Below, in pieces: positions 47,245-59,697 of a stretch of 64,000 nt of DNA. The notes beneath the pieces were generated by a model. It worked only from the letters and a program-made list of their open reading frames with translations, was not told the DNA's origin and did no database searches. The stretch comes from Rusavskia elegans (lineage: Eukaryota > Ascomycota > Lecanoromycetes > Teloschistales > Teloschistaceae): positions 1-64,000 of the forward strand of contig SAUG01000123.1 of assembly GCA_011316305.1 (NCBI GenBank). The letters are read 5' to 3'. The position numbers and the translations under genes were made by a program. Within the stretch, counting starts at the first letter, position 1. Every line of letters begins with the position of its first letter.

Positions 47245-50200
47245 GAAAAAGCTTCCGTATATATCCCCACGTCGCTAATATATATTCTGCGTATCGCTAA
47301 TATATATCTTTTCTAATCGGGTTAAATCCCGGCGGTAATTAATCTAATAAAGTAAAATATAGAATCCGATAACTCTATCTCTTTATAATTTTTATTAAAA
47401 ACTCTTTTTCTTTAACTATCTCCTATATATTTATACTATATACTAATTATCTAAACGTTAAAGTTAAAACTTTTAAATATTTTAGCTATATATTTATACT
47501 ATTAGACCTAAAAGAATCCAGTATACGCGATAAAGATTAGAAAAGTAATACCTTTTTAATATTATTTACTTCAATTCTAGAAAACGTTTTTACTATTAAA
47601 AATCGTTTAAAAAGGCCTATAGATAGAGCTAAATCTATAAAAACTCCGTATTTAATTCTATAATATATAACCTTCTTCTAATATCTGTCTATTTAAAATA
47701 TTTATCTGCTTTTTAATTAATATAGTTATTTTATATTTAAATTATTAAATTAAGCATTCGTTAATTCTATATAATATTATCTAATTAATAAACGAAAGCG
47801 TAATTATATAATATATTTTAAAGGCGGAATATATATATTATCGTTTTACTAGCTACTTTTTTATTCTTAGAAGTTTTATTCTACCTCTTTTACTATTATC
47901 TCTACCTCGGCTTTTTAGAAACTAGCTTTAAGGTACCGGGAAGCAGATATATTAATAGCGTAGAAATCTAAAAAATCTAACTATTTCTAAATATATTTAG
48001 GCCTTTTAGATAATTATCCTTCTAGATACGAGGGTTAATATTACTATATTTATTATTTTCCTCGTTTTTTTTATTATTATTCCTATCTAATATCGTTTAT
48101 ATACGCCTAGAAATCTTAAAAATATAGATATAACTATTCGAGATATTATTTATAGTAAATTAGAACTAGAATTTTATCTACGTAGTCTTCTACTATATAT
48201 ATTAATCTATATAGCGTTAAATATATTTAAATAATAAAGGATCTCGGCGTATACTATTTTTATAGATCTAGAATCGTTTTACTTTTTTATTTTACTTTTT
48301 TAAAGCTGTTTTCGCTTTAGTACTATCTTTTAGTTTTCTTTTACTTTATAATTTAGGAGAATCGAAAGTCTGAAAGATAGGATCGATAGAATCGGAATCT
48401 ACTATTTTATTATCTTTTTTATTAAATATTAAGGTTATAAAAGGTTCTATTTTATAGAGAAATAATCTCGTCTCTATATTAATAGTTAGCGCCTTAATAT
48501 TCGGAAAAATCGTACGAATAAAATTTTGCTCGTTTAATATTTAATTAAAAGAGCGTCGACAGAAATAGAGATCGTAGTACTAATATTAGTAAATATCTTT
48601 AATATATAGAATTCCGAGTCCTCCGAAAATTAAATTTATATAGTTTTAAATTTTTTAATAATAAAGTAATTCTATTATCCGATAGAAAACTCCTATATAT
48701 AGTTTAAAAATCTTTTTTTTACCGAAATCTTTAACTATTTAGTTTTATTTTAGGATATAGAATCGTACCTTATCTCTCGTTTTATAGTTAAAATTATAAA
48801 AGAGATTCGGATTAAAATCGAAAGGAATTATATTTTTTATAGCCGAGATTTAGCATTTTTTAGCCTTTATTTTATCTTTAATAAAAGCTTTAATTTTATT
48901 AATTACTATTAAAATATCGCCGGTCGAAAGCTCTAGATAATATTTAAGCGCGGCGTAACTTCTTTTAATATAATTTATTAAATAGTTACCGAAATATACT
49001 ACTTTATTTAAAAAATATCTAATAAATTTCTCTTTATAATATAACTACGTATCTTCGATATAGGCTAGTATATTAGGCAAAGTACTATATCTCTTTTTTA
49101 TCGTCTACTAATTCCGCTGGTATTCTATTCGAAATATTAAATAGATAACCTTCTACTATATCTGTTTAAAGGTTTTCTATATCAGCATTTTCTAAAACCG
49201 ACTTAAAGCCGGTTTTAGCCGTCTTAGCCGTCTTAGCCAGTTCTTAGCCGGTATAGCTAAAAGCGGCTTATAAGCGGCTTATTAGCCGATCTCGGGTATA
49301 CTCGAAGCTACGTGGCTGCGCGGCTAAGACGGCTAAGACGGCTAAGACGGCTAAGACGGCTAAGCGGCTGAAACGGCTGAAAAGATTTAGAGATTCGATT
49401 TTAAACTCGTTTAAGTCTTTATTAGTAGTTAGTAAGCCTATATTCGCCTATATATAACGCTAGGCTAGCTTCGTCTAGATCGAAAATTTTAGGTTTCTTT
49501 ATTAGAATCTAACTAAATTAGGTCTAGCGTGGTTTATTAAATAGATATTCGACTTCCGTTATTCCCGCTTTTAGCGGCGGCCGCTAAACCTTATTTTCGA
49601 GTTAGATTATATAGGCATATTTTTAGCTTATATATAGATTCTATTTTAGGCTGTTTACTAAGTAGATATTTATACTATAGATATTATTAGAGCTCCAATC
49701 TATCGAAAATTTACTTTTTGGATTTTTGAATTATTTGGATTAATTAGATTATTTAGATTGAGATGGCTGTCAGCCGGTCTAATCTGAAAATCCATTTTAG
49801 AATCCGCTGATATAATCTTTTTTATAAAGAAGGACCTCGCTTCTAGTATCTATAATATTTTTATTAATATACTATTCGTATATTAGATATTTAGTATTAA
49901 AAAACTTAAATTTAATAGTATTTTCTAAAGTTGGATCGGCGTCGGTAATAATAACTTTAGAATTAGAAAAATCGTAGAATTAATAGAATATTTTAATTTA
50001 TATAAAAGATTATATATAATTACTTTCTATTTTATATAGAATAAATATAAAGCCGACGATAAATAATAAATCTATTACGGTAACGCTTTAGATTATTCGT
50101 AGAAAAAGACGGTATCGGTTAGTCTTATATATATAATCTATAGAAAGAATTTCCGGATTCTTTTTAAATAATTCTATCGAAACTTTATATATAAAAAATA

Positions 50201-51128
50201 AATAATTTAATTAGCCGAACTTATTTTTATAGTAGTCTATTTTCTAGTTATTATAATTCTATAGCTTTTTTAGAATATAATAGTTAGTATAAAACTTTAG
50301 AGAATTTATTATCGGATTTTATATTTAATATTACTGATATTCTTCCTTTTTATAAAAGATTCCTCGCCTTTCTCCTCGGCGTTTTTACGTAGGAAGCTAA
50401 GAATTTTATTAGAGATAACGTATTATTTAGTTATCTATAGAATAATCTTTATAATTTCGAAATTATTATCTTCGATTTCTGCGCGGCGGTAAACCGTAAA
50501 GCTATTAGTATCTATCGTTTTATAATTATAAGATTCTATATATAAATTAGCTATATTTTTACTAAAGATACTAGAAAACCTCGTCGTTTTTCTATATAAA
50601 CTTCTATATTTCTAAACTTTTTTTATAAACTATATAGCTATTAAATAGATACTAGTACCGCTAAATTTCTATATAACGCGGCTTTTTACTTTTTTTATAT
50701 TACCGAATAGATCCTACTTTAATATAGACGAGGTAGGCTTTATAGATAAACGCGTCGCGATCTTTTTTAAAAATTCTAGTATAACTAATTATATAGCCTT
50801 CGTTTTTTACGAATTTATTAATAATATTAAATATTTCGACGGTAGTATCGTATATAATATCAATCGGTAGAGGCCGGAGTATTATAACTAGATATACTAT
50901 AATAGCGTTACTAAAATAGCAGGTAGTATTAATAGTAGAAATAACAGAGATTAAATATTAAAAAAAATCCCGGATCGGATTATTTAATAGTAGAAAGATT
51001 AGAATTATATTTTATATTAACTTTATTAGGCTAGTTGCCACCGGGATTTAATTCGATTAGAAAGAATATATATTAGCGATACGCAGGATATATATTAGCA
51101 ACGTAGAAATATATACGGAAATCTTTTC
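47245..51128. mobile_element. Long-TIR DNA transposon inside the Gypsy gag
   Basis: Inverted arms of about 110 bases at 47245-47353 and 51020-51128 begin GAAAA..TTCCGTATATAT and include two GCTAATATATA direct repeats and a shared TTAAATCCCGG. Flanks carry TAGTATTA on both sides (47237-47244, 51129-51136), an 8-base duplication, or 9 bases with one C/T change. Long arms fit Mutator-like elements; the 8-base duplication would also fit hAT. With the MITE at 49179 removed, about 3.25 kb remains, enough for a transposase, but no catalytic motif can be read through the RIP damage. Confidence 0.65.
49179..49813 (+). mobile_element. ATATCAGC-type MITE, copy 3
   Basis: 635 bases in the same orientation as copy 1. 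Ends ATATCAGCATTTTCTAAAA and TTTTAGAATCCGCTGATAT. A run of CGGCTAAGA units lies at 49321-49375. It is inserted in the long-TIR element. Confidence 0.75.
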
Positions 51129-51918
51129 TAGTATTAATCCGAAATAACTATCTCCGGACTATTTTTTATTTAGATACTATCTTCTATAGAGCTATTCCGA
51201 ATAATATTTTATATTATTTTATAGTCTTTTATTATAGTATTCTTTTATATCCCGTTTATATAGTTTATTATCGAAATCGATAGATGATTTAATTAGATTA
51301 TCTAGTATATAATATATTCGACTATTATTTATTTTTTAAATCTTCGTCTAAATATTATATATAGAATGTTATTATTTTATTCTATTAATAGTATCTATTT
51401 TTTCAATTATACGGCGTAGTTAGATACTATATTTTTCTACTAAAAATATTAAATAAAATATTTAATAATATAAATTTCGTTAAAGATTCTAAAGATTTTA
51501 TAAATAGCTTTTTTAAATTTTATAAACTATACGAAGATATATTTATTATCTTTATCGTCGTTTATATATTATCGAAAAATAGATTTTATCTAATATTAAG
51601 CTCGTCTTCGAAAGTAGAATATAGTAAAAAGTATTTTTTTTTTTTCGAATATAGAATAGAATACGAAGTATATATCTAATTATATAAACTAATCTTTTAA
51701 TTTATTATAATTTCTATAATATTTATTAGATATATTAATTTTAATATTATAAAAACGTTAGGTAATAGTAGTAGAAATACTAACCTCTTTATTACTACTA
51801 TCGTCTTTTATCTAGATTTCTTTTTCTTTAGATTCGGACTTTTTAATTATATTACTAGAATTATTTAAAATAAAAATTTAATATTAACCTGCGATAGATA
51901 TTTTAAAAATATTTAAAA

Positions 51919-52406
51919 TATTATAGAGCTATCTAAAGGTCTGATATTTCTAAAAATTAGTTAAATTTACTAGTATATCTATAAATAGAAATATAACGGA
52001 TAATTATTTAAATTTAATTAAAAATAAATTAGTTTAATTACTAAAGTAGTATATAGCGATAACTAGTAAATTAAATACAAGCTATAAAGGCGTCGAGTTC
52101 GGAATCTATATAGATAAATAAAATCTTTTATTATTTAGATTATTTATTAATTAAAATACCTAAAATAGCTCTCTTTTAGGATATTTATTTACTAAAACTA
52201 CTAAAATTAAAGTATTTATAGTATTAATTTATTAAAACTACTAAATTTAAAGTATTTATAGTATTTATTTACTAAAACTATTAAAATATTTCTTAGTACT
52301 AATATCTAGCTATCCTATATATTTCTATCTATCGAAACGTAATAGAAAATCTTATATTATACTGAACACTACCGCGTTTTCTAAAATACGCCACCTGTGC
52401 TTATTA
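51919..52406. repeat. Right LTR of the second Gypsy element
   Basis: About 488 bases, partner of 38527-38975, longer by one internal ~50-base unit. Its right end (CGCCACCTGTGCTTAT) is unmutated, while the left LTR has TATCTATATTTAT there. Confidence 0.65.
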
Positions 52407-53615
52407 GACAGCTTGCTGTCTTTTTACCGTCGATTTTAACACGAGACTAATATTGGCTGCGAAAGATTATTGCGCTTCGAAGATACTACGTATATAAAGC
52501 GCCAAGAGATTACCACACGTGATTTCCCGCACTTGATATAAATTTGAAAACTTTTCATCGCGTCTTTACTATAATACCTGACTCTATACTGTTTCTTTGC
52601 TGTTCCGTATCAATCTTTATTAATCTGTTTCTACTTGGTCTATTGCTGCGTAGGTCTGAACTAATCTATCTAACGCTAAAACCTGCCACCACGAATCATG
52701 GGGCGGAGCTCTGACGAGTCTGGAAGCCGTTTAGGGCCGATATAAGGCTGCGAAGCGAGGTAGAGTACGAGCTGAATGCAGCCATATCGGTCCGGTATGG
52801 CGACTGGCTCGTCCATCGTAATACAGATGTATAATGGGGGCACAGAACGGCCACAAAAACAAGACCCAGAACCCGACTTATCAACCACTCCACACTATCA
52901 GCGATCAAGTCACTCACCGATACTGATACCAGTATACACCGAATCCTTTGATCCACAAAATTTCCATGCTATTCGGGTATACGAGTGCTTGTTGTCCTTA
53001 TCCTCTACGGAGTACGCCTCACATCTAGAGCAAGGAGTGCATTCGCTGTTGATCTTACTTGTCGAAGTTTCACTAGAGTACGGTCTCTTCAGTTCGATCA
53101 TTGCATCACAAAGCTCGGGTATTTCCTCTGAGTGACCACGGCAACTTTTCGGGTTTTTTGCGGCAAGCGCAGACATTATGGAAGTCGTACGTATGTGTCC
53201 GTTTCGTTGGCCGTAAATCAATTTCATGATTGGACTGGTCATTTTACTCGCTTGGCTGATGTTCTATGCCGTGATTACATATAAGAAGCGTTCTTGTGGC
53301 GGTGGAAAGACGGAATCCAGGTCCCGGGATTAACATGTATCAACCAGATTTTTCATGTAAGCGGATCATGCTGAAAAGCATTTGAGTGTCTGGGTTTGAC
53401 CGTTGCATGTCATTAACGAGAGGACTTCATGGTGGTTGATAAGCTTTGAATAATGGTAACGGAGTTGAAGTCGGTCTAGCCTGAGCAACAGGTTTATAGA
53501 AACCGAGATTCACCACCAGAGAAGATGTCGTTTGACGAAATCACACTAATACACGACATTGAGCTACAGTCTTGCATGTTATAGAAGGACATGACGTATA
53601 GCTGGAAAGCCCTCC
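52407..53615. other. Right flank of the nest, no firm gene
   Basis: GC-normal DNA. Opposed frames of 119 codons (plus, 52776-53135) and 110 codons (minus, 53242-52910) overlap, and neither shows a signal, motif or clear start context. Not called. Confidence 0.4.
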
Positions 53616-55359
53616 TTACAGCAGCCGCTGTACTTTCCAGGCGATCCGAGGACGATAGACCATACTGAAAAACACAACGTAGATGGTAAGCTGAATGCCC
53701 AGTAGCAGAAGAACGAGAAAGATCCACATCAGTCTACGCGCTTTTTGCTGCGCCAATGTACCCCAAGTCATAGTGCGACGCCTCCACCATGATACGAGCT
53801 TCGAACTTCCAATAACGTTGAAATGGAAGGCCAGAGCTAAAGACGCAAATATCGTTGATGCTAGCATACTGCAGCCGAGAGCAACAACGTAAACGACCAC
53901 GACATGATCGGTAGCATAGTAGAATGTGTCACCACCCATAGAGGAGGCCGCGGGGGACAAGAATGATGAGGAGAAATTATAGATAGTACCTGCTATTAAG
54001 GTCAAAGCAGTCCCAAAGAGAAACCCTGCAAGGCCTCGAAACCAATAACGATCACCGAGCCGATCGAGTCCGGTAACGTTGTGCAGAGCCATGGTGGTTG
54101 TCTGGATCGACAAGGGTTTCTGGATCGCCTCCTGCAGTGTGCTGTAGAAGGACCATAAGGGCAGAGCTGACAGTATTAAAGTCAGGACCTGTCCGAAGCC
54201 CCAAGTATTCTCTCCGGACAGTGACGAGTTGCGCTTGTGTCCGACCAAGCGCAAAGTTCCAAAAGCCAAAGCCGCAGCAAGCCACGCTATCTCCCATAGC
54301 GTTGAGTCTCCTATCTCGTACATGGCCTCGGACATCACAATGCAGGTGAGCCAACAACCCCTCCATAGTCGCCATAGGATTCGACATTTGGGATTAGATC
54401 TTGCATTCGATTCGTAGATTCGGCACATGAGGTTGACTGGGGCGACCCGAAACCATTCGTTCGCACGCTCGGACAAGGGTGCAAAAAGACGAATGACCCT
54501 AGTCAAGTAGCCGACCACGAAATAGGTCAGTGAGAGGGTGACTAATGCGGTATTGAAAGGAAGAGAAGTCGCGTTGTGCTGTCGAAAGCCGTTTTCTGAA
54601 GCAGATAAGCTGCTTGCAAGCTCTGCGCGCCGGTGGGCGCTCAAAAGGCAGATCGCGGGACTTGATAATAGACCGGTAAACGCAGCTGTGGTGTGGATAG
54701 GGGTTGGATATGGGCTGCCATCGTCATCGAAATATTGGGGGACATAGCCCACCGGGTACAATGCCGACCCCAGAAGGCCCAAGGTGATTCCCATGAATAT
54801 TACACGCCACAGAGCCATTGCAGGGCGCCGTCGGAAGTAGTGACGCAGCGTTGTTAAAGCCGCTAAGTGTGTAAGTGCCGAGAACCACGCAAGATCCACA
54901 ATCATTTCCCAATGGTATGTAGAAAGTCCACATGGTAGTTGTACATATCCACTCAGAAGGATCGCAACACTTGTGACGATTTGAGTATCGCCGAGAAATA
55001 AGACTGCCGCCTCGAAGGCCCGAGTCCATAGTTCGGAGGTCTCTCGTGTTTGGTTTATCAGCTTTTTTGGCACGACAGCAGCAAGGAATGCCCGATCAAC
55101 AGAGTTCCGTTGCTGTTGGTGATCGACCAGATAGTGTACGAAAACGAGTATCAAGGTGAGGTAGGCAGAGAAACCGAAAGCGATAAGTACCTGCATCAAA
55201 TCAGTGAGACTTTACAACGTGAGTGTTGAGTATAGGGTCAATCTTTTATTCAACAGCATCATACACATCGACTTTGAGAGTACTTACTCCGATGCCAGAA
55301 ATATCGGGGTTCGGCTGCAGAGGTAACCACGATGTGCAATTTGTATTGGGGCACGACAT
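53616..55359 (-). CDS. Multi-spanning fungal membrane protein, unknown function
   Basis: Exons 55359-55288 and 55190-53616 give 548 residues. The first exon supplies MSCPNTNCTSWLPLQPNPDI (residues 1-20), then SGIG and a GTAAGT donor; the 97-base intron ends GATGCAG and joins in phase 0 to VLIAFGFSAYLTL. About ten hydrophobic segments follow. Conserved-looking stretches are LSGYVQLPCGLSTYHWEMIVDLAWFS, LTTLRHYFRRRP and WRVIFMGIT near residues 105-165. This belongs to a family expanded in filamentous ascomycetes whose role is not known to me; the luminal N-terminus with CPN and NPDISG is typical of it. A start at the second exon would lose that N-terminus. Confidence 0.8.
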
Positions 55360-56842
55360 TGCGTCTCGGACGACTGATCCCTGGTTATCCAGAGGATCGG
55401 AGAATTGAACCCAAGATAAAAGAAGTTTCGCAGTGGCGTTCCAGCGTCAGCATCGCACTATGGGTCATGGCAAGCTTATAAGAGCGCCATCGAGATAGGT
55501 TTGCAAAGTTAAGCTTAACCCTGTCCCGACAAGGCAGTGCTCGATACCCAGCAATGGCGAGTCCATGTTTCACATCATGTTCTCATGTTCTACAGGTTGT
55601 ACGCTGACGCGTTCCCCAATGCCGAACCAGCGAAACCTTGTCATGCGTGATGCATGCAGTCATCTGCTGCAGGCCCACAACATTGGGATTTGCCTGAAAC
55701 CAGTGCGATCTTCTTCCTAGCAAGCTGGGATAGTTAGCTCCTTGAGGGCTCCTATAGTCTCTTCCATGCACTCCAAGGATTCATCCAGCACTCACGACTT
55801 GGTAGCGGCCATATGCTATGAAAGACTCGTTTGAGTGTAGGTAGCCCAAGTCCTTAGCGGAAGGAAAACCTAGAATGCGCTAAGACGGTCCAGGAGTATC
55901 TCCCACAGAAGTCGACTCGTAGATAAGTATTCCTCTGCTGACGAGTGTCCTCTTGCTGCCAGGTTGCACAAACCCCGCTTGGAGTATTCGTACACTATGC
56001 AAGACGAACACGATCAATTTGGTGTTGCTGCAGCACGTAGGGTTGCCTGTTCCAGAATCAGCTGAAGCCCGTTTGCTGTGCAGAACTGCCTTGCGGAATC
56101 CCGAGAAGGGCGCACACCTGTGCTTCCTGGCGTTTTGTGCCAAAACGCAAAATGAAAATGTGAACCTTCAAAACCACACCAAAACGGGGGCCCCACAGTT
56201 GACTTGATCTTAGTGGGTATTTGAGGTCTGATAGAGGTTTACAGAAAAGAAATCTGCAGAGGCCCATCACATGTATGGTGTATGAGCTGTCGTGAAATAG
56301 TAGCAAAGAAGGCTAGGCTGAGGACTTCTCCAAGGGCATATTTTCGGAGGCAACACCCATAGCCAACGAGAATAATGAAACGATTCCCATTCTGGAGTCG
56401 GAGAAGAAAAGAGCGGCGTAGATCATGCGGTATCAGATCATGTTGTAGACGGACATAGACCAGGAGTTGTCGAGGCGAGGTGCAGGAAAGGAGGGAGATG
56501 TCTATTGAACTGGGACCAATAATATTATTATTACTTTACCCTACCACTGTGGCTTGGCAAGGCTACTTCTACATTGGTCAGGGTTAGGGTTAGGGTAAGG
56601 GTATACCGCCGATCCGCCTGCACGGCGCTCGATATTTTCAGGAAGGCAGCTCGTACAGCAGACGCATGTACTGCCTTTCTGCAGCAGTGCCGCTAGATTG
56701 CTCAAAGCCCAAGAGGGGCCGAGTCCCCAAGACGTATCGTGTCGAGCACTCAAGAAAGGGCCTTAAGCAGTCATCACGCCGCATCAATGCTGTCACTAAT
56801 CATGGGATCTAGTCCCGGCTAGCAGTGACTTCTGATCAGGTC
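55360..56842. other. Intergenic, with a short telomere-like array
   Basis: No gene is supported in about 1.5 kb; only overlapping short frames. It holds the telomere-like repeat at 56581-56602 and upstream DNA of the prenylcysteine-oxidase-like gene. Confidence 0.45.
56581..56602 (+). repeat. Interstitial telomere-like repeat
   Basis: GGGTTAGGGTTAGGGTAAGG then GTA: two perfect TTAGGG steps and one TAAGGG variant. It is too short to show an old chromosome end by itself. Confidence 0.7.
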
Positions 56843-58557
56843 ATGGCTTTCACAAAGCCAAAATTTGCTACATCGAGTCGCTTTTGGTATTGGGCATCCG
56901 CTTCGTTCTTTGGTTTTCTCACGACAGCATGGCTAGTCTATTCATACTTTACCTCAGCCGCTCGCGTATGGCATCTCAAGCCGATCACTGTTGCTACTGA
57001 CAACAAGCTCAGCTGCCCAAGCGAGGCCAAGCGTGTTGCCGTAATCGGTAAGTCGACTCTGAATAACCTTACATCAAGCTAGCTCATGAGTATCTTTCAG
57101 GCGCCGGGTCCGGAGGAGCTTCCGCGGCCTTTTATCTTCACCAAGCCTATCCTTGTCTACTGAATGTTACTGTCTACGAGAGAAAAGATTATATTGGTGG
57201 AAGATCGACGACCGTCGGTGTATATGGAGACTTTGGGGAACAGGTTGAGCTCGGTGCCAGTATCTTCGTCGATGTCAACCACAACCTGGTATCTGCTGTT
57301 GAACGCTTCAATCTTTCCACTGTGGGTTATGCTGGTGAGGACTTGGATGGTCTGGCAAAGTCACTGGCGATCTGGAACGGGAAAAGTTTCGTCTTCACCC
57401 AGAATGAAGACGATTACGACTGGTGGAACGACGTTAAGCTCCTCTGGAAATACGGCATGAGCACCATCCGGACACAGCGTCTTATGAAGGACACGGTGAA
57501 CAAGTTTCTGAAGATGTATCAAGCGCCGATATTCCCCTTCAAGTCTGTCGCCCAAGCTGCGGTTGACGCAGGTCTTTCAGCTTCGAGCAAGACTTCAACA
57601 CAGCTGTTGGAGGAGAACAGCATTTATGCTCCATTCTCATCAGATATTATCCAAGCAGCCACGCGTGTCAATTATGCTCAAAACCTGGCGCAGATTCATG
57701 GCCTGGAAGCTATGGTCTGTATGGCTGCTGATGGAGCCATTTCTGTCTATGGAGGGAATTGGCAGATCTTTGACAGGATGCTTAGGCATGATGAGAATGA
57801 GATCCTTCTTAACACACGGGTCACTGACATCTCTCTGCTTGAGGATCGTGGGCAATATCTAGTAAAATCAACATCCTCTATGGGCAACGGGCTCGAAGGT
57901 TCCACGAGCACCAAGACTAAACCCTTTGATACCGTCATTCTTGCTAGCCCTTTACAATACTCCAACATCAGCATCAAACCTGCACTCGCTTTCACACCGC
58001 CTTCGATACCATATGTCACCCTTTACGTCACACTGTTTACCTCGCCATACCGCCTGAATCCACGCAAATTCGGTCTTCATGATTCAGCGGACGTTCCCAC
58101 CACAATCCTCACGACGCTTCCGGCGGATGGCGGGTCACCTCCGGCTTTCTTTAGCCTTAGCACTCTTCGCACAGTCACAAATCCTAATACCCAGCCATCT
58201 CGGAAGGAATATCTTTACAAACTCTTCTCTCCCTCCCCTCCATCCCTCAACGACCTGCTAGGAATGATCAACATTCCAGCCGAAAACCGTACTTCGTCTT
58301 CGATCAATAACCTTCAAGACGTCATCACCTGGCAATACGATAAGAAATGGCATTCATATCCCTACCTGCCACCTCGGGCGACCTTCGACAATCCACAGCT
58401 TGATATGATGGGCAGATTGTGGTATACGAGTGGCATTGAGCCATTCATCTCGACCATGGAGACGAGCTCGCTAATGGGGAAGAATGTCGCACAGTTGATT
58501 GTCGATAGCTGGCTGCTCGAGCAAGCGATATTGGAGCCGGAGAAAGCTGCGGGATAG
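56843..58557 (+). CDS. Prenylcysteine oxidase-like FAD enzyme
   Basis: Exons 56843-57047 and 57101-58557, joined in phase 1 by a 53-base intron (GTAAGT donor, CTTTCAG acceptor), give 553 residues. A membrane anchor or signal (FWYWASASFFGFLTTAWLVYSYF, residues ~13-35) is followed by the FAD-binding VAVIGAGSGGASAAFYL (~65-81), VYERKDYIGGRS and VELGASIFVDVNHNL. Later come GLEAMVCMAADGAISVYGGN and, near the end, LWYTSGIEPFISTMETSSLMGKNVA. These match prenylcysteine lyase/oxidase, which splits the thioether of farnesyl- or geranylgeranyl-cysteine released from prenylated proteins to give an aldehyde, cysteine and peroxide, in the vacuole or lysosome. The anchor fits an endomembrane location. Confidence 0.88.
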
Positions 58558-59325
58558 CAGAAAGCGCTTCAATGAGCAGAGATTTTGAAATAGAATGACG
58601 ACATACATCTCGAGACAAGTTCTTCCCAGTGAGCTTTGCAGCTAGAAAGAGGACGTAATCTCGTGGAATCGCCTAGTGCAGGCGCCAGCATGGTCCGACA
58701 GAAACAAGATCCTGATAGGTTGCTTATTGCAGAGGTAGGTTTGAAGTCTGGAGGTGCTGGAGCTTGAGTATGTCTTCAAGCCGGCCACGGGTTCTGCTTG
58801 GGAAGGCAATAAAATATGTGACAGGGTCTCAGCTACTATCAGATGGCTCGCGTGAAGAATAGTTTCCCCATAAGGCATGCACCGAGGCTGATATCAACAA
58901 ACACACTTCTCGATCGTGGACCATTGAGTTGGGACTCATCAGTGTGGTTTTAAGATGGGGGGAGGGCTCTGTCTAAGGTAGGCATCTTCAGAAGCGTTGA
59001 TATGGTAGTATATCTCAAACTTCTTCGTAGATGTACGGAGGTCAGTAAGCTCTGTAAATGTAAGGTGTCCAGATACCCTAATGATCTATGGTTGTTCTTG
59101 ATTATCAGCAATCACAAGACGGCCGCTGAATGCGTGAGAATGAGGCCCCGTGTCCGAAAAGATAAGTGACTTTACCCCATATAGCCTACACGCTCATTAC
59201 ATAAATGGTTAGGGATTGTAAATCAGTCGTATCAATAATTCCAGTAACAAGTTTCCTGATCGAGGAGAATATACCTATGGAGACTGGTCCATAACCTCTT
59301 CTCTCTAAACGACCCCTTTCCATCT
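58558..59325. other. Intergenic, no supported gene
   Basis: Only short frames without motifs. 3' flank of the oxidase and leader of the decayed surface-protein copy. Confidence 0.4.
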
Positions 59326-59335
59326 GTGCACACAC

Positions 59336-59697
59336 ATGAGATCCCGACTCACATTTCGTGGCTCCTTCCTTTCTTCACAGCATCTGCCGATTGGAAGCGA
59401 TTTCTTCGACGTCCCATTGATACAAAGCTTTTCGATCTCACGAAGATAAAGTCCAGAAGACGGCCCCATTCACAGCCGCAGCCGGGCGTTCTCTCGGAAC
59501 TGGCTCCTCCTCCTCCTCTGATGAAGCAACCCCCGAGTTATCATCCGGCGCACGATGCCCCTTCAGCCGCCGTGTTGTCGATAACCATAGATTCAAATGT
59601 GCTGGGATGGCTGGCTGTGGTGGGTGTAGGGGTATTGGTGTTTTTTGAGATGTTGGGTAAAAGCGTAGTGGTGGTTATTTACAGAACAGGGAAGTAA
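59336..59697 (+). pseudogene. Decayed GPI-anchored-like surface protein, copy 1
   Basis: The C-terminal part (frame ending 59697) has a Pro-rich segment and a tail hydrophobic stretch (VLGWLAVVGVGVLVFF) like that of the intact gene at 60111. The frame has no ATG near its start (59326 is GTG). An ATG at 59336 with a family-like opening (MRS) lies in another frame that stops near 59447. No intron with correct phase was found to join them, so the copy looks frameshifted. Confidence 0.45.

Larger units (their letters stand above)
38527..52406 (-). mobile_element. Second Ty3/Gypsy retrotransposon, with nested insertions
   Basis: LTR-like direct repeats at 38527-38975 and 51919-52406. Minus-strand coding remnants appear in the right order from the right LTR: gag-like near 51300-51900, a gag zinc knuckle near 47115-47165 in which the cysteines are now tyrosines (TYYNYSK), then reverse transcriptase near 41690-42130. 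The RT shows remnants of the canonical GF..K, PYPFV, YRKLN, LREAYN, FRTRYGHYEY and MPFGL segments, and YFDNI in place of YLDDI (about 41697-41714). Removing 43197-46522 and 47245-51128 leaves about 6.7 kb. Every frame is broken by stops from C:G to T:A changes. Confidence 0.75.

Noticed and set aside
52776..53242. Opposed frames of 119 and 110 codons
   Set aside because: They overlap each other on opposite strands and neither has a motif or signal; at most one could be real and nothing favours either.
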